In this document: piece by piece, positions 10,425 through 18,539 of the stretch | Layout: every line of letters starts with the position of its first letter | Position numbering within the stretch: the first letter of the stretch is position 1 | Assembly (NCBI RefSeq): GCF_001187535.1 | Contig: NZ_LFIO01001304.1 | Coordinates: 1-64,000, forward strand | Length of the DNA stretch: 64,000 nt | DNA from: Rhizobium ecuadorense | Lineage (GTDB): Bacteria > Pseudomonadota > Alphaproteobacteria > Rhizobiales > Rhizobiaceae | Reading direction: 5' to 3' | Notes under the pieces: generated by a model | What the model was told of the DNA's origin: nothing | The model's database searches: none | What the model saw: the letters and a program-made list of their open reading frames with translations, nothing else | Position numbers and translations under genes: made by a program

Positions 10425-11144
10425 TTACTGAGCTGCAGCGCGCGGCTGCAGCTTCTCGTCGATCTGGCGCGAAAGTATGGCGGAGAATTCATCCGCGAAA
10501 CCTTCCATGCGGCCCGAGAGCTTGCCGGCATCGGCAGAGAACTTGTTGTAGGCGATAACCGCCGGAATAGCGGCGACAAGGCCGATTGCGGTGGCAAGCA
10601 GCGCTTCGGCGATACCGGGCGCGACGACCGCAAGGTTGGTCGACTTCGAACCGGCAATCGCCTGGAACGAAGTCATGATGCCGACGACCGTGCCGAAGAG
10701 GCCGATGAACGGACCGGCCGAACCGATCGTCGCCAGCGATCCGAGGCGGGCGCCGAGAAATTCCGATTCGCGTGACAGCGTCACGTCCATCGCCCGGTCG
10801 ATACGCATCTGCAGGCCGATCGGCGAACGGGCGCCGCGCTCGAAGGATTTCTTCCATTCGCGCATGGCGGCCACGAAAATCGCCGCGAGACCAGTATTGT
10901 TGCGTTCCGACAGCGAGCGGTAGAGTTCTTCCAGCGACTGGCCGGACCAGAAGACCTGCTCGAACTTGTCGAACTGGCGCCGTGCGCGGCCATAGGCCAG
11001 GTATTTGTCGATGACGATCGCCCAGGTCCATACCGACGCTGCGATAAGCCCGAGCATAACGAGCTTGACGACGATGCCGGCCTGCATGAAAAGCGACCAG
11101 AGGCTGACGTCCGTCGTTGCTGCTGCCAATCCTACTTGTTCCAT
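10425..11144 (-). CDS. tolQ: Proton channel protein TolQ (MotA/TolQ/ExbB family)
   Basis: Inner-membrane stator component that pairs with TolR to use the proton gradient. The 239-residue protein has three predicted membrane helices (about 18-40, 135-160 and 170-195), with LATIGSAGPFIGLFGTVVGIM and IGLVAAIPAVIAYN typical of the family. The start at 11144 gives MEQVGLAAATTDVSLWSLF; an upstream in-frame ATG would add 17 residues not expected in TolQ. It is separated from ybgC by 375 bp, so it may have its own promoter there. Confidence 0.97.
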   Translation of the reverse strand: MEQVGLAAATTDVSLWSLFMQAGIVVKLVMLGLIAASVWTWAIVIDKYLAYGRARRQFDKFEQVFWSGQSLEELYRSLSERNNTGLAAIFVAAMREWKKSFERGARSPIGLQMRIDRAMDVTLSRESEFLGARLGSLATIGSAGPFIGLFGTVVGIMTSFQAIAGSKSTNLAVVAPGIAEALLATAIGLVAAIPAVIAYNKFSADAGKLSGRMEGFADEFSAILSRQIDEKLQPRAAAQ

Positions 11145-11519
11145 TGATCCAAAATCCCCGAATCCAAACGCCCGGTGCTGGACCGGGCGGCACAAATTGA
11201 TCTCGCAAGAAGTGTCCGGTGGCCGCCGCCCAAAGCCCTGGTCAAGCTTCCAAGCTCATCTTCCGCCTTCTTGCCGTCAAATTTGGTCAAAGGAAGGCGT
11301 GCGCCGCACAAACTCCGACTTTCCCAGTAAGACACTATTATGGTTAATAGATCGTTAGTGCCGGACTGTGACAGTAAGCCTGTGTTTGGAAGATTTCGTT
11401 CCATGGTTTACTTGACCGGAGCAAGATCCGGCTGCCGAAAGAGCGCTCATCCTGCGGCGCAGGAATTCCTTCACATAAAACTCAAGTTTTGACAAGCCTG
11501 AATTCCGGGCGATTCGCGG
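11145..11519. other. ybgC-tolQ intergenic region with a leader hairpin
   Basis: No gene is seen in these 375 bp. A perfect 8-bp inverted repeat (CGCCCGGT/ACCGGGCG, 11169-11189) lies about 25 nt upstream of the tolQ start and would form a hairpin in its leader. A second inverted repeat (AAAACT/AGTTTT) is at 11477-11490. I found no convincing promoter match by eye. Confidence 0.5.
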
Positions 11520-11975
11520 CTATAGCGGCATGCTGCCTTCCAGGAATTTCGCCGCCAGCGTATCCGGTAGCCGCCGCGGCCGCCCCCTGGCGTTGATGAC
11601 GGCAATGATCACTTTGGCTGATATCAGCAGCGTTTCGCCCGAGCGGATCTGCTGATTGAGGACCATCTTGGCGCCGCCGGCTTTTTCCGTGTGGGTCAGG
11701 ATCGTCAGTACGTCGTCCATGCGCGCCGGGCTCTTGAAGTCGATCTCCATGCGATGGACGACGAAGACGAGGCCTTCCTCGTCGGCGCTGACGAGTTCGC
11801 GCTGCTCGACGCCGAGGCAGCGCAGATAATCGGTGCGGCCGCGCTCGAGGAAATGCAGGTAGCGGGCGTGGTAGACCAGACCGGAGAAGTCGGTATCTTC
11901 ATAATAGACCCGTTGCACGAGCCGGTGACCGGCCTCCGTCAGCTCTCCCGAAATGGAAAAAGGGCGCTCCGTCAT
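11520..11975 (-). CDS. ybgC: Tol-Pal associated acyl-CoA thioesterase YbgC
   Basis: Hotdog-fold thioesterase encoded with tol-pal across proteobacteria. The 151-residue product contains the 4HBT signature RVYYEDTDFSGLVYHARYLHFLERGRTDYL, with the active-site Asp in EDTDFSGLVYH. The start ending at 11975 has GGAG about seven bases upstream; the longer open frame starts in the repeat region and is unlikely. It opens the minus-strand cluster and faces sqdB across a 163-bp divergent region. Confidence 0.94.
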   Translation of the reverse strand: MTERPFSISGELTEAGHRLVQRVYYEDTDFSGLVYHARYLHFLERGRTDYLRCLGVEQRELVSADEEGLVFVVHRMEIDFKSPARMDDVLTILTHTEKAGGAKMVLNQQIRSGETLLISAKVIIAVINARGRPRRLPDTLAAKFLEGSMPL

Positions 11976-12028
11976 AATTTTCTCCAAACTGCGGTGCCCT
12001 CTTTGGCGCAACGCTTGCCCACAGGCAA

Positions 12029-12094
12029 GCATTGAATGACCGGCAGGCAGGCATTGAATGCCCACCCGATAGGCATTGAATGATTGTCATAATT
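12029..12094. repeat. Three tandem 22-bp units between ybgC and sqdB
   Basis: The decamer GCATTGAATG occurs at 12029, 12051 and 12073, exactly 22 bp apart. The remaining 12 bp of each unit differ. A perfect hairpin (GCTTGCC-CACA-GGCAAGC, 12013-12030) abuts the first unit. The array lies between the divergent ybgC and sqdB starts, so an operator is a reasonable reading. Confidence 0.8.
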
Positions 12095-12138
12095 CCTAAC
12101 TATCCCCGATATCGAGCGACAGATCAGGAGACGATGTG

Positions 12139-13359
12139 ATGAAGATTGCGGTTATGGGCGGAGACGGTTTCATTGGCTGGCCAACCTCGCTGCATCTCTC
12201 CGACGCCGGGCACGACATTCATATCCTCGACAATCTCTCACGCCGCTGGATCGACACGGAACTTGGCGTTCAGTCGCTGACCCCAATGGATTCGATCCAG
12301 GAGCGCACTCGCATCTGGCATGCCGAAACCGGGCGCCGCATCCACTTCAATCTGATCGATCTCGCCAAGGACTACGAACTGCTGAAGAACTGGCTTTCCG
12401 AACACCGCCCGGATGCCGTCATCCATTTCGCCGAGCAGCGGGCCGCACCCTATTCGATGAAAAGCGACCGCCACAAGAATTACACAGTCAACAACAATGT
12501 CAGCGCCACGCACAACCTCTTGAACGCGTTGACCGAGCTCAACCTCGACGCCCATCTCATTCATCTCGGCACCATGGGCGTCTATGGCTATTCGACTGTG
12601 GGCGCGGCGATCCCCGAAGGCTACCTGCCGGTCGGCATCGAAACCGCGGCTGGCGCGACGGTCAGCCAGGAGATCCTCTACCCCTCCAATCCCGGCTCGA
12701 TCTACCACATGACCAAGTGCCTGGATCAGCTTCTCTTCCAGTTCTACGCCAAGAACGACGGGTTGAGGATCACCGACCTGCACCAGGGCATCGTCTGGGG
12801 CACGCATACCGAGCAGACGCGCCGCCATGCGCAGCTGATCAACCGTTTCGATTACGACGGCGATTACGGCACTGTGCTGAACCGCTTCCTCATCCAGGCG
12901 GCGATCGGCTATCCGCTGACGGTGCACGGCACCGGCGGCCAGACCCGCGCCTTCATCCATATCCAGGATTCGGTGCGCTGCATCGAGCTGGCTCTGAGGA
13001 ATCCGCCGCCCCGTGGCGCGCGCGTCGAAATCTTTAATCAGATGACGGAAACCCACCGGGTGCGCGACCTCGCCCAAATGATCGCGGGCATCAGCGGCGC
13101 CGACATCGCCTGGCTGCCCAACCCGCGCAAGGAAGCCGCCGAGAACGAGCTGATCGTTGAAAACGAGAAATTCCGCAATCTCGGCCTCGAACCGATCACA
13201 CTGGAAACAGGCCTGCTCGGCGAGATCGTCGATGTCGCGAAAAAATTCGCCTATCGCGTCGACCGCGCGCGCGTCCCGGCCATCTCCGCCTGGACCAAGG
13301 ATATCGCCGCGACAATCAACCACGATCCGGAAGGCAAGCGGCTGAAGTCGGTGTCATGA
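12139..13359 (+). CDS. sqdB: UDP-sulfoquinovose synthase SqdB
   Basis: Makes UDP-sulfoquinovose from UDP-glucose and sulfite, the head-group donor for the sulfolipid SQDG. The 406-residue extended SDR has the NAD-binding VMGGDGFIGWP at its start and the catalytic YHMTK (Tyr-x3-Lys) near residue 192. Also present are HFAEQRAAPYSM and QTRAFIHIQDSVRCIELAL, typical of SQD1/SqdB. I choose ATG 12139, with AGGAG 8 nt upstream; a GTG one codon earlier is also possible. First gene of sqdB-sqdD-sqdC. Phosphate control of SQDG genes is known in some bacteria but is not proven by this sequence. Confidence 0.93.
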   Translation: MKIAVMGGDGFIGWPTSLHLSDAGHDIHILDNLSRRWIDTELGVQSLTPMDSIQERTRIWHAETGRRIHFNLIDLAKDYELLKNWLSEHRPDAVIHFAEQRAAPYSMKSDRHKNYTVNNNVSATHNLLNALTELNLDAHLIHLGTMGVYGYSTVGAAIPEGYLPVGIETAAGATVSQEILYPSNPGSIYHMTKCLDQLLFQFYAKNDGLRITDLHQGIVWGTHTEQTRRHAQLINRFDYDGDYGTVLNRFLIQAAIGYPLTVHGTGGQTRAFIHIQDSVRCIELALRNPPPRGARVEIFNQMTETHRVRDLAQMIAGISGADIAWLPNPRKEAAENELIVENEKFRNLGLEPITLETGLLGEIVDVAKKFAYRVDRARVPAISAWTKDIAATINHDPEGKRLKSVS

Positions 13360-13383
13360 GTGAGGGCGAGTTCGCGTTGGAAG

Positions 13384-13485
13384 GCGCATCCGCGCCGTGA
13401 ATAACTCTTATCGACTGCTAAAAAAGTCTCCGGCGCCCAAGGACTTGGGCGCGCTGGATTCCTGTGACGAGCACAGGAATGAGGG
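13384..13485. repeat. Truncated copy of the tilS palindromic element
   Basis: The right arm (GCTGGATTCCTGTGACGAGC onward) and the inner hairpin GCGCCCAAGG/ACTTGGGCGC match 4003-4136, with GCGCATCCGCGCCGTG matching the other inner hairpin. The outer left arm is missing. It fills most of the 150-bp gap between sqdB and sqdD. Confidence 0.85.
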
Positions 13486-13509
13486 AGCATATCGAGGCGG
13501 CGGAATCCG

Positions 13510-14334
13510 ATGAACCGTTCGTCTTTGTTTGCTTACGTCACCCTCGTCACCAATGCCGACTACGCCATGGGCGCCACCGCCCTCGCCCACTCCCTGCGTC
13601 GCACCGGCACCACCGCCGGCATCGTCGTCCTCCACACCGGCGGCGTCGATGCGGCCGCCCTCGCTCCGCTCAAGACCCTCGGCTGCCGGCTGATTGAAGT
13701 CGAGCACCTGCCGCTGTCTGCCGCCTTCAACGAGCGCCACGCCCGCAGCCATCTCCATTCGGCAGCCCCTTTCACCAAGGGCCGCAAGCCGGATTTCCAT
13801 TCGCCGCTCGACAATTTCTGCAAGCTCAGGCTGTGGCAGCTCGTCGAATACGAGCGCTGCGTCTTTATCGACGCCGACGCGCTGGTGCTGAAGAACGTCG
13901 ACAGGCTTTTCCTCTATCCGGAATTCTCAGCTGCGCCCAATGTCTATGAAAGCCTTGCCGACTTCCGCCGCATGAACTCCGGCGTCTTCATCGCCTCTCC
14001 CTCGCATGAGACATTCCGGCACATGCTCGAAAGCCTTGACAGGCCGGACACCTTCTGGCGGCGCACCGATCAGACCTTTCTCGAGACCTTCTTCCCGGAT
14101 TGGCACGGCCTGCCGGTTTATTTCAACATGCTGCAATATGTATGGTTCACCATGCCGGAGCTTTGGGACTGGAAGAGCATTTCGATCCTGCACTACCAGT
14201 ATGAAAAACCGTGGGAAAAGAATCATCCCAAGGCAGCGCGGCTACAACCTTTGATCGACTTGTGGCACCGTTTCCACGACAATGGCGAGGTGCCCGAGAT
14301 CGCGGCGCTGGACAATCCGGAAGGGGCAGCATGA
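13510..14334 (+). CDS. sqdD: Glycosyltransferase SqdD (GT8, glycogenin-like)
   Basis: Probable sulfoquinovosyl transferase of bacterial SQDG synthesis, by gene order and family. The 274-residue GT8 protein has the nucleotide-binding start FAYVTLVTNADYAMGATALA, the DxD-type motif FIDADALVL (near residue 122) and a later MNSGVFIASP. GAGGCGG lies upstream of the ATG. Its TGA overlaps the sqdC ATG (ATGA). The truncated repeat lies between it and sqdB. Confidence 0.85.
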   Translation: MNRSSLFAYVTLVTNADYAMGATALAHSLRRTGTTAGIVVLHTGGVDAAALAPLKTLGCRLIEVEHLPLSAAFNERHARSHLHSAAPFTKGRKPDFHSPLDNFCKLRLWQLVEYERCVFIDADALVLKNVDRLFLYPEFSAAPNVYESLADFRRMNSGVFIASPSHETFRHMLESLDRPDTFWRRTDQTFLETFFPDWHGLPVYFNMLQYVWFTMPELWDWKSISILHYQYEKPWEKNHPKAARLQPLIDLWHRFHDNGEVPEIAALDNPEGAA

Positions 14335-15248
14335 AGGTACTGGTATCTGGCGGAACGGGTCTCGTCGGCCGCTATGTCGTCGAGGAACTTCTGACCGCCG
14401 GCTATCAGGTGATCGTCGGCGGACGCCGTGCGCCGCCGCCCCGCCTCTTCTCCCGCCCGGTCGAGTTCGCCGCGCTTTCGCTCGATCCCGACAAGGATCA
14501 GATCGACATTTTCGACGACGCCTATTTTTTCGTTCACGCCGCCTTCAGCCATATCACGGGCAAATACCGCGGCGGCGAAGGCGACGATCCGAAGAGTTTC
14601 CACAGTCTGAATCTCGACGGCACCGTCCGGCTTTTCGACGCCGCCAAACGCGCCGGCACGCGCCGCTGCGTCTTCCTCTCCAGCCGTGCCGCCTATGGCG
14701 AACATCCTGCTGGAACCGAGCTCGCGGAAACGATGCTGGCCAAGCCCGAAGCGCTCTACGGCCAGGTCAAACTCGATGCCGAACGCGCGCTGGCCCACCT
14801 CTCCACGCCGGGTTTTGCCGGCGTGAGCCTGAGGGCGACCGGCATCTATGGCGAGCTCTCGCCCAACAAGTGGGACGGCCTCATCGCCGATTATCTCGCC
14901 GGCCGCCCGGTTGCTTCGCGAGTGGGAACGGAGGTTCACGGCCGCGACCTCGGGCGTGCGGTACGGCTGATGCTGGAGACGGAAAGCACCCGCATCTCCG
15001 GTGAGGTCTTCAACGTCTCGGACATATCGGTCGACACGCGCGATATCCTTTCGCCTATCCGGCGCGAGACCGGCTGTCGGCACGTGCTGCCGCCCCCCGC
15101 CGACAGGATGGCGCTCAATCCCATGAGTACGGCGAAAATCCGCGCGCTCGGCTGGATGCCGGGCGGAGCCGCGCTGTTCGAAGAGACGATGCGCCGGCTC
15201 GCCGCGGTGCACCCGAGGCCTCGGGAACACAGGTCCACACAAGTCTGA
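14331..15248 (+). CDS. sqdC: NAD-dependent epimerase/reductase SqdC
   Basis: Third gene of the sulfolipid operon. The 305-residue SDR-type protein has VSGGTGLVGRYVVEELL at the N-terminus, SSRAAYGE and the YGQVK (Tyr-x3-Lys) pair. The ATG overlaps the sqdD stop, so the two are translationally coupled. Its exact reaction in SQDG synthesis is not known to me; the name rests on gene order and family. Confidence 0.75.
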   Translation: MKVLVSGGTGLVGRYVVEELLTAGYQVIVGGRRAPPPRLFSRPVEFAALSLDPDKDQIDIFDDAYFFVHAAFSHITGKYRGGEGDDPKSFHSLNLDGTVRLFDAAKRAGTRRCVFLSSRAAYGEHPAGTELAETMLAKPEALYGQVKLDAERALAHLSTPGFAGVSLRATGIYGELSPNKWDGLIADYLAGRPVASRVGTEVHGRDLGRAVRLMLETESTRISGEVFNVSDISVDTRDILSPIRRETGCRHVLPPPADRMALNPMSTAKIRALGWMPGGAALFEETMRRLAAVHPRPREHRSTQV

Positions 15249-15303
15249 CGTGGCAGGATAGGCCGAATTGCAATCGGGGACCCGAATTATCGGGGGATTG
15301 TCT

Positions 15304-16008
15304 ATGCAGGTCGCAACCACGTCTGCCTCCATCATCTTGCGCGGCACTTCGACGGCAGCCATATCCGCCGCCTTAGACGAGACCGATCAGGGTGTGCTGA
15401 AACTGCAGCGCAGCACCCAGACGCTGCAGCAGATGCGCCAGACCTCGGCGAATTCCGAGGACGAAACCAAGACGAAGGCGCAACGCAAGCTGGAAGAGGC
15501 AAAGCAGCAGTTGGAGATGCTGCGCAGCTCCAACATGCCGCCCGAGGTGGTCGCCCGTCTGGCCGCCGAACTGGCGCGCAAGGTCGGTACCGCCGCCTCC
15601 GAATTCGCATCATCGGTTGCGACCAGCAGCCCGGCAGCAGTCGCCTCGGTGGACGCAACCACGGATGCAGCGGCCGCCGCGACGAGCGCGACTGAGGCTG
15701 CATTGACGGATGCCTCCGGAATAACCGCGGCCGAAGCGACCGGATCGCAGGAACCAGTCGACGCCGCCCAGGCCCGCGAGGCCTACCAGAGCACAGCCGA
15801 GGACGCGCCAAAATTCTCGGGGATCTCGGCCGATGATCGAGATACGATGGAAGAGTTCAAGGCGGTCGTGCGCGAACTTAAGCAATTGCTCGAAAAGGCG
15901 ATGCACGACCTGCAGCAGCAGAACCGGCAGGCCGGGGCGAATGCCGCTGCCGATATGGCAGGTTTCTCCATCGGCACAGCGACAATCCCGACAAGTATCG
16001 TCGTCTGA
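15304..16008 (+). CDS. Ala/Ser/Thr-rich coiled-coil protein of unknown function
   Basis: I do not recognise a family. The 234-residue protein has no signal peptide or membrane helix. A charged helical stretch (about 30-80: KTKAQRKLEEAKQQLEMLRS) resembles a coiled coil and is followed by a low-complexity Ala/Thr/Ser region (about 95-160). A second helical segment (about 175-215: MEEFKAVVRELKQLLEKAMH) comes next, then a hydrophobic tail. The start at 15304 follows a G-rich stretch. It lies 55 bp after sqdC and could be co-transcribed. Confidence 0.7.
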   Translation: MQVATTSASIILRGTSTAAISAALDETDQGVLKLQRSTQTLQQMRQTSANSEDETKTKAQRKLEEAKQQLEMLRSSNMPPEVVARLAAELARKVGTAASEFASSVATSSPAAVASVDATTDAAAAATSATEAALTDASGITAAEATGSQEPVDAAQAREAYQSTAEDAPKFSGISADDRDTMEEFKAVVRELKQLLEKAMHDLQQQNRQAGANAAADMAGFSIGTATIPTSIVV

Positions 16009-16124
16009 CCTTCGGCCGCATCCCCGGCAAGACGTGAAACGGGCGCAGCGCTGTCGCATCCGGCATTTGCATCGAGCACCCAGCCGTCTATGCTCGCTTG
16101 AACCTTTCCTATCCGGCGGATCGA

Positions 16125-16712
16125 ATGACCGTGAAAGAACTGAAAACGCAGCTGCGCAACGAACGACTGTCGGCGCGCGACGCCCTTTGCCCTGAGAAGC
16201 GTGCTTCCAAAAGCCTTGCAATGGCCGATCATGCCGGCGAGGCGGTTGGTTTTGCGCTGGGAACGATTGTCTCCGGCTTCCTGCCGATCCGTTCGGAAGC
16301 CGATCTCAGGCCGCTGATGGCACGCTTTGCCCTGCGCGGTGCGCGGCTCTGCGTGCCGGCGATCCTCGACCGGCAGACCATCGTCTTTCGCGAACTGGCA
16401 GAGGGTGCACCGCTTGTCGATACCGGTTTCGGCACGGTCGGCCCTGGCGACGATGCCGCCATTCTTGATCCGGAAATCATGCTGGTGCCGCTTTCAGCCT
16501 TCGATGCCCGCGGCCACCGCATCGGCTACGGCGCCGGCCATTACGACCGCGCCATCAGCCGGCTGAGGCAAAAAGGCCTGCATCCGAAGCTGATCGGCAT
16601 TGCATTCGACTGCCAGGAAGTGGCACATGTGCCGGACGAGCCGCATGACATAAGCCTGGATGCCATCCTGACAGAAAGCGGCCTTCGCTTTTTTGCCTCT
16701 TGGATTGGATAG
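16125..16712 (+). CDS. fau: 5-formyltetrahydrofolate cyclo-ligase
   Basis: Converts 5-formyl-THF to 5,10-methenyl-THF using ATP. The 195-residue product has the family length and the ATP/folate motif GHRIGYGAGHYDRAISRL near residues 134-151, plus LVPLSAFDARGHR. I use ATG 16125 (MTVKELKTQ); a TTG nine codons earlier is open but less likely. It ends 3 bp before the YmdB-type gene. In E. coli the homologue follows zapA and ssrS; here those lie about 22 kb away. Confidence 0.92.
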   Translation: MTVKELKTQLRNERLSARDALCPEKRASKSLAMADHAGEAVGFALGTIVSGFLPIRSEADLRPLMARFALRGARLCVPAILDRQTIVFRELAEGAPLVDTGFGTVGPGDDAAILDPEIMLVPLSAFDARGHRIGYGAGHYDRAISRLRQKGLHPKLIGIAFDCQEVAHVPDEPHDISLDAILTESGLRFFASWIG

Positions 16713-16715
16713 GGA

Positions 16716-17540
16716 ATGCGGCTGCTTTTTCTGGGTGACATGGTCGGCAAGACGGGACGCACGGCGGTTTGGGACCGCCTTCCCGGCCTGATCTCCGACC
16801 TCAAGCTCGATTTCGTCGTTGTCAACGGCGAGAATGCCGCCGGCGGCTTCGGCATCACCGAGGACATCTTTCTGGAAACGATCAATGCCGGCGCCGATGT
16901 GGTGACGACGGGCAATCACGTCTGGGACCAGAAGGAAGCCGTGGCTTTTGCCGGGCGGCACGATCAATTCCTGCGACCGGCCAACTATCCGCAAGGCACG
17001 CCCGGCCGCGGCTCCGGACTGTTCTATGCCAGGAACGGCGCACGCGTGCTCGTCGCCAATGTCATGGGCCGGGTCTTCATGCATCCGGAACTCGACGATC
17101 CCTTCAAATCGGCGGAGATGATCCTCGACGCCTGCCCGCTGAAGGAGCAGGCCGATGCGATCATCTTCGATTTTCACGCGGAAGCGACCAGCGAGAAGCA
17201 GTGCTTCGGCCATTTCGTCGACGGCCGCGCCAGTTTCGTCGTCGGCACCCACACGCATGTGCCGACGGCCGACGCGCAGATCCTGAACGGCGGCACCGCC
17301 TATATGTCCGATGCCGGCATGTGCGGCGATTACGACTCCTCCCTCGGCATGGATAAGGAAGAGCCGCTCAACCGCTTCATCTCCAAGATGCCGAAGGGCC
17401 GCATGGAAGCGGCGAGCGGCCCGGCGACGATCTGCGGCGTCGGTGTGGAAATTTCGGACAGCACAGGCCTGGCCGAAAAGATCGCGCCGCTCCGGCTCGG
17501 ACCGCGGCTGGCCGAGACGGTGCCGGAGTTCTGGCGCTAG
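16716..17540 (+). CDS. YmdB-family metallophosphoesterase
   Basis: A 274-residue enzyme of the TIGR00282/YmdB group, whose characterised members hydrolyse 2',3'-cyclic nucleotides. The dinuclear metal motifs are visible in order: FLGDMVGKTGR, VVNGENAAGG, TTGNHVWDQKE, FDFHAEATSEK and VGTHTHVPTAD. No signal peptide, so it acts in the cytoplasm. Its start is 3 bp past the fau stop, which suggests one transcript. Confidence 0.9.
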   Translation: MRLLFLGDMVGKTGRTAVWDRLPGLISDLKLDFVVVNGENAAGGFGITEDIFLETINAGADVVTTGNHVWDQKEAVAFAGRHDQFLRPANYPQGTPGRGSGLFYARNGARVLVANVMGRVFMHPELDDPFKSAEMILDACPLKEQADAIIFDFHAEATSEKQCFGHFVDGRASFVVGTHTHVPTADAQILNGGTAYMSDAGMCGDYDSSLGMDKEEPLNRFISKMPKGRMEAASGPATICGVGVEISDSTGLAEKIAPLRLGPRLAETVPEFWR

Positions 17541-17660
17541 TCTACCCGGTGCAAGGCGCGCCCAACACGCAATCGTGAGCATCCCTGGTCTGGACCGCTG
17601 CGACCTCATGCCGCATCCTCCCGCCGCCAATTCAAAGTGGTAGAGCGCCGGAGGGCTGGC

Positions 17661-18506
17661 ATGAAGCCGCAATACCTCGTCCTCGCTATCGCATGCCTTG
17701 CGTCCTTCGCCGCGGCAAGTCCTGCCGGAGCGCAGGAACAGCGAACGCCCGTCAGCCAGTGCCAGGCGATCGCTGAGACTATCCCGAAGGTAACCTTCGC
17801 CAACTTTTCCCGCGCCGCGCCGCTGACGCCGGCCGTTTCCGAGGGCGAAGAGGTCAAATTGACCTTCCTCGGCCATTCCACCTTCGAGATCGACACTCCC
17901 GGCGGCATCGTCATCGCGACAGACTATAACGGCTGGTACAGGCCGGCGACGATGCCCGATGTCGTGACCATGAACAAGGCGCACCCGACCCACTACACGC
18001 TGACGCCCGATCCCGAGATCAAGCATGTGCTGCATGGATGGAGCGACGTTCCAGGCGAAAAGGCCGATGTCGATCTCGTCGTCGGCGATGCCTATATCCG
18101 CAATGTGCCTACGGATATCCGCTTCAGCTACGGCCTCGGCGGCTCGCAGGAGAACGGCAATTCGATCTTCATTTTCGAAATTGCCGGCCTCTGCATCGGC
18201 CATCTCGGCCACCTGCACTACGAATTGACGGATGCCCACTATAGCGAGATCGGCCGCCTCGACGTCGTCATGGTTCCGGTCGATGGCGGCCTGACGATGG
18301 GCGCCGACAGCATGAGCCGTGTCATCAAGCGGCTGCGCTCGTCGTTGATTTTGCCGATGCACCGGCGCGGCCCGCCGGTCGAAGCCTTCGTCTCGATGTT
18401 CGGCAAGGATTTCGACGTCGCCAATGCGCCTGATGACAGTATCACCGTCTCCATGCGCACGCTGCCGAAGAAGCCCCTGATCTATGTGCTGAAGGGTGTG
18501 CAGTAG
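17661..18506 (+). CDS. Secreted metallo-beta-lactamase-fold protein (UlaG-like), motif divergent
   Basis: A 281-residue protein with a signal peptide (cleavage near AGAQEQ) and the UlaG/MBL start VKLTFLGHSTFEIDTPGGIVIATDY. The canonical zinc motif HxHxDH is not visible where expected; the region reads NKAHPTHYTLTPDPE. Later motifs CIGHLGHLHYELT and LPMHRRGPP keep histidines that could bind metal. It may be a hydrolase with altered metal binding. The ATG at 17661 has GGAGGG upstream and places the signal peptide first. It converges with the next gene. Confidence 0.8.
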   Translation: MKPQYLVLAIACLASFAAASPAGAQEQRTPVSQCQAIAETIPKVTFANFSRAAPLTPAVSEGEEVKLTFLGHSTFEIDTPGGIVIATDYNGWYRPATMPDVVTMNKAHPTHYTLTPDPEIKHVLHGWSDVPGEKADVDLVVGDAYIRNVPTDIRFSYGLGGSQENGNSIFIFEIAGLCIGHLGHLHYELTDAHYSEIGRLDVVMVPVDGGLTMGADSMSRVIKRLRSSLILPMHRRGPPVEAFVSMFGKDFDVANAPDDSITVSMRTLPKKPLIYVLKGVQ

Positions 18507-18508
18507 AA

Positions 18509-18531
18509 GGCCCGGCAGTCTGCTCCGGGCC
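18509..18531. terminator. Hairpin between convergent genes
   Basis: Inverted repeat GGCCCGG/CCGGGCC lies in the 33-bp gap between two convergent stops. There is no clear T-run on either strand, so it is at best a weak bidirectional terminator. Confidence 0.45.
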
Positions 18532-18539
18532 GTGACGCG

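Noticed and set aside
12061..12135. PhoB box before sqdB
   Set aside because: A single TTGTCATAATT stretch resembles half a Pho box, but the second 7-bp repeat is missing.
4003..13485. CRISPR array from the shared repeat sequences
   Set aside because: Only two copies 9 kb apart, strongly palindromic, one inside a gene; no regular spacers.
13408..13800. Minus-strand 130-codon frame containing SFLCSSQESSAPKSLG
   Set aside because: It is the reading of the repeat element joined to the antisense of sqdD, not a gene.
16494..18362. 622-codon minus-strand open frame
   Set aside because: It crosses three plus-strand genes with clear family motifs (fau, YmdB-type, MBL-fold) and has shadow composition.
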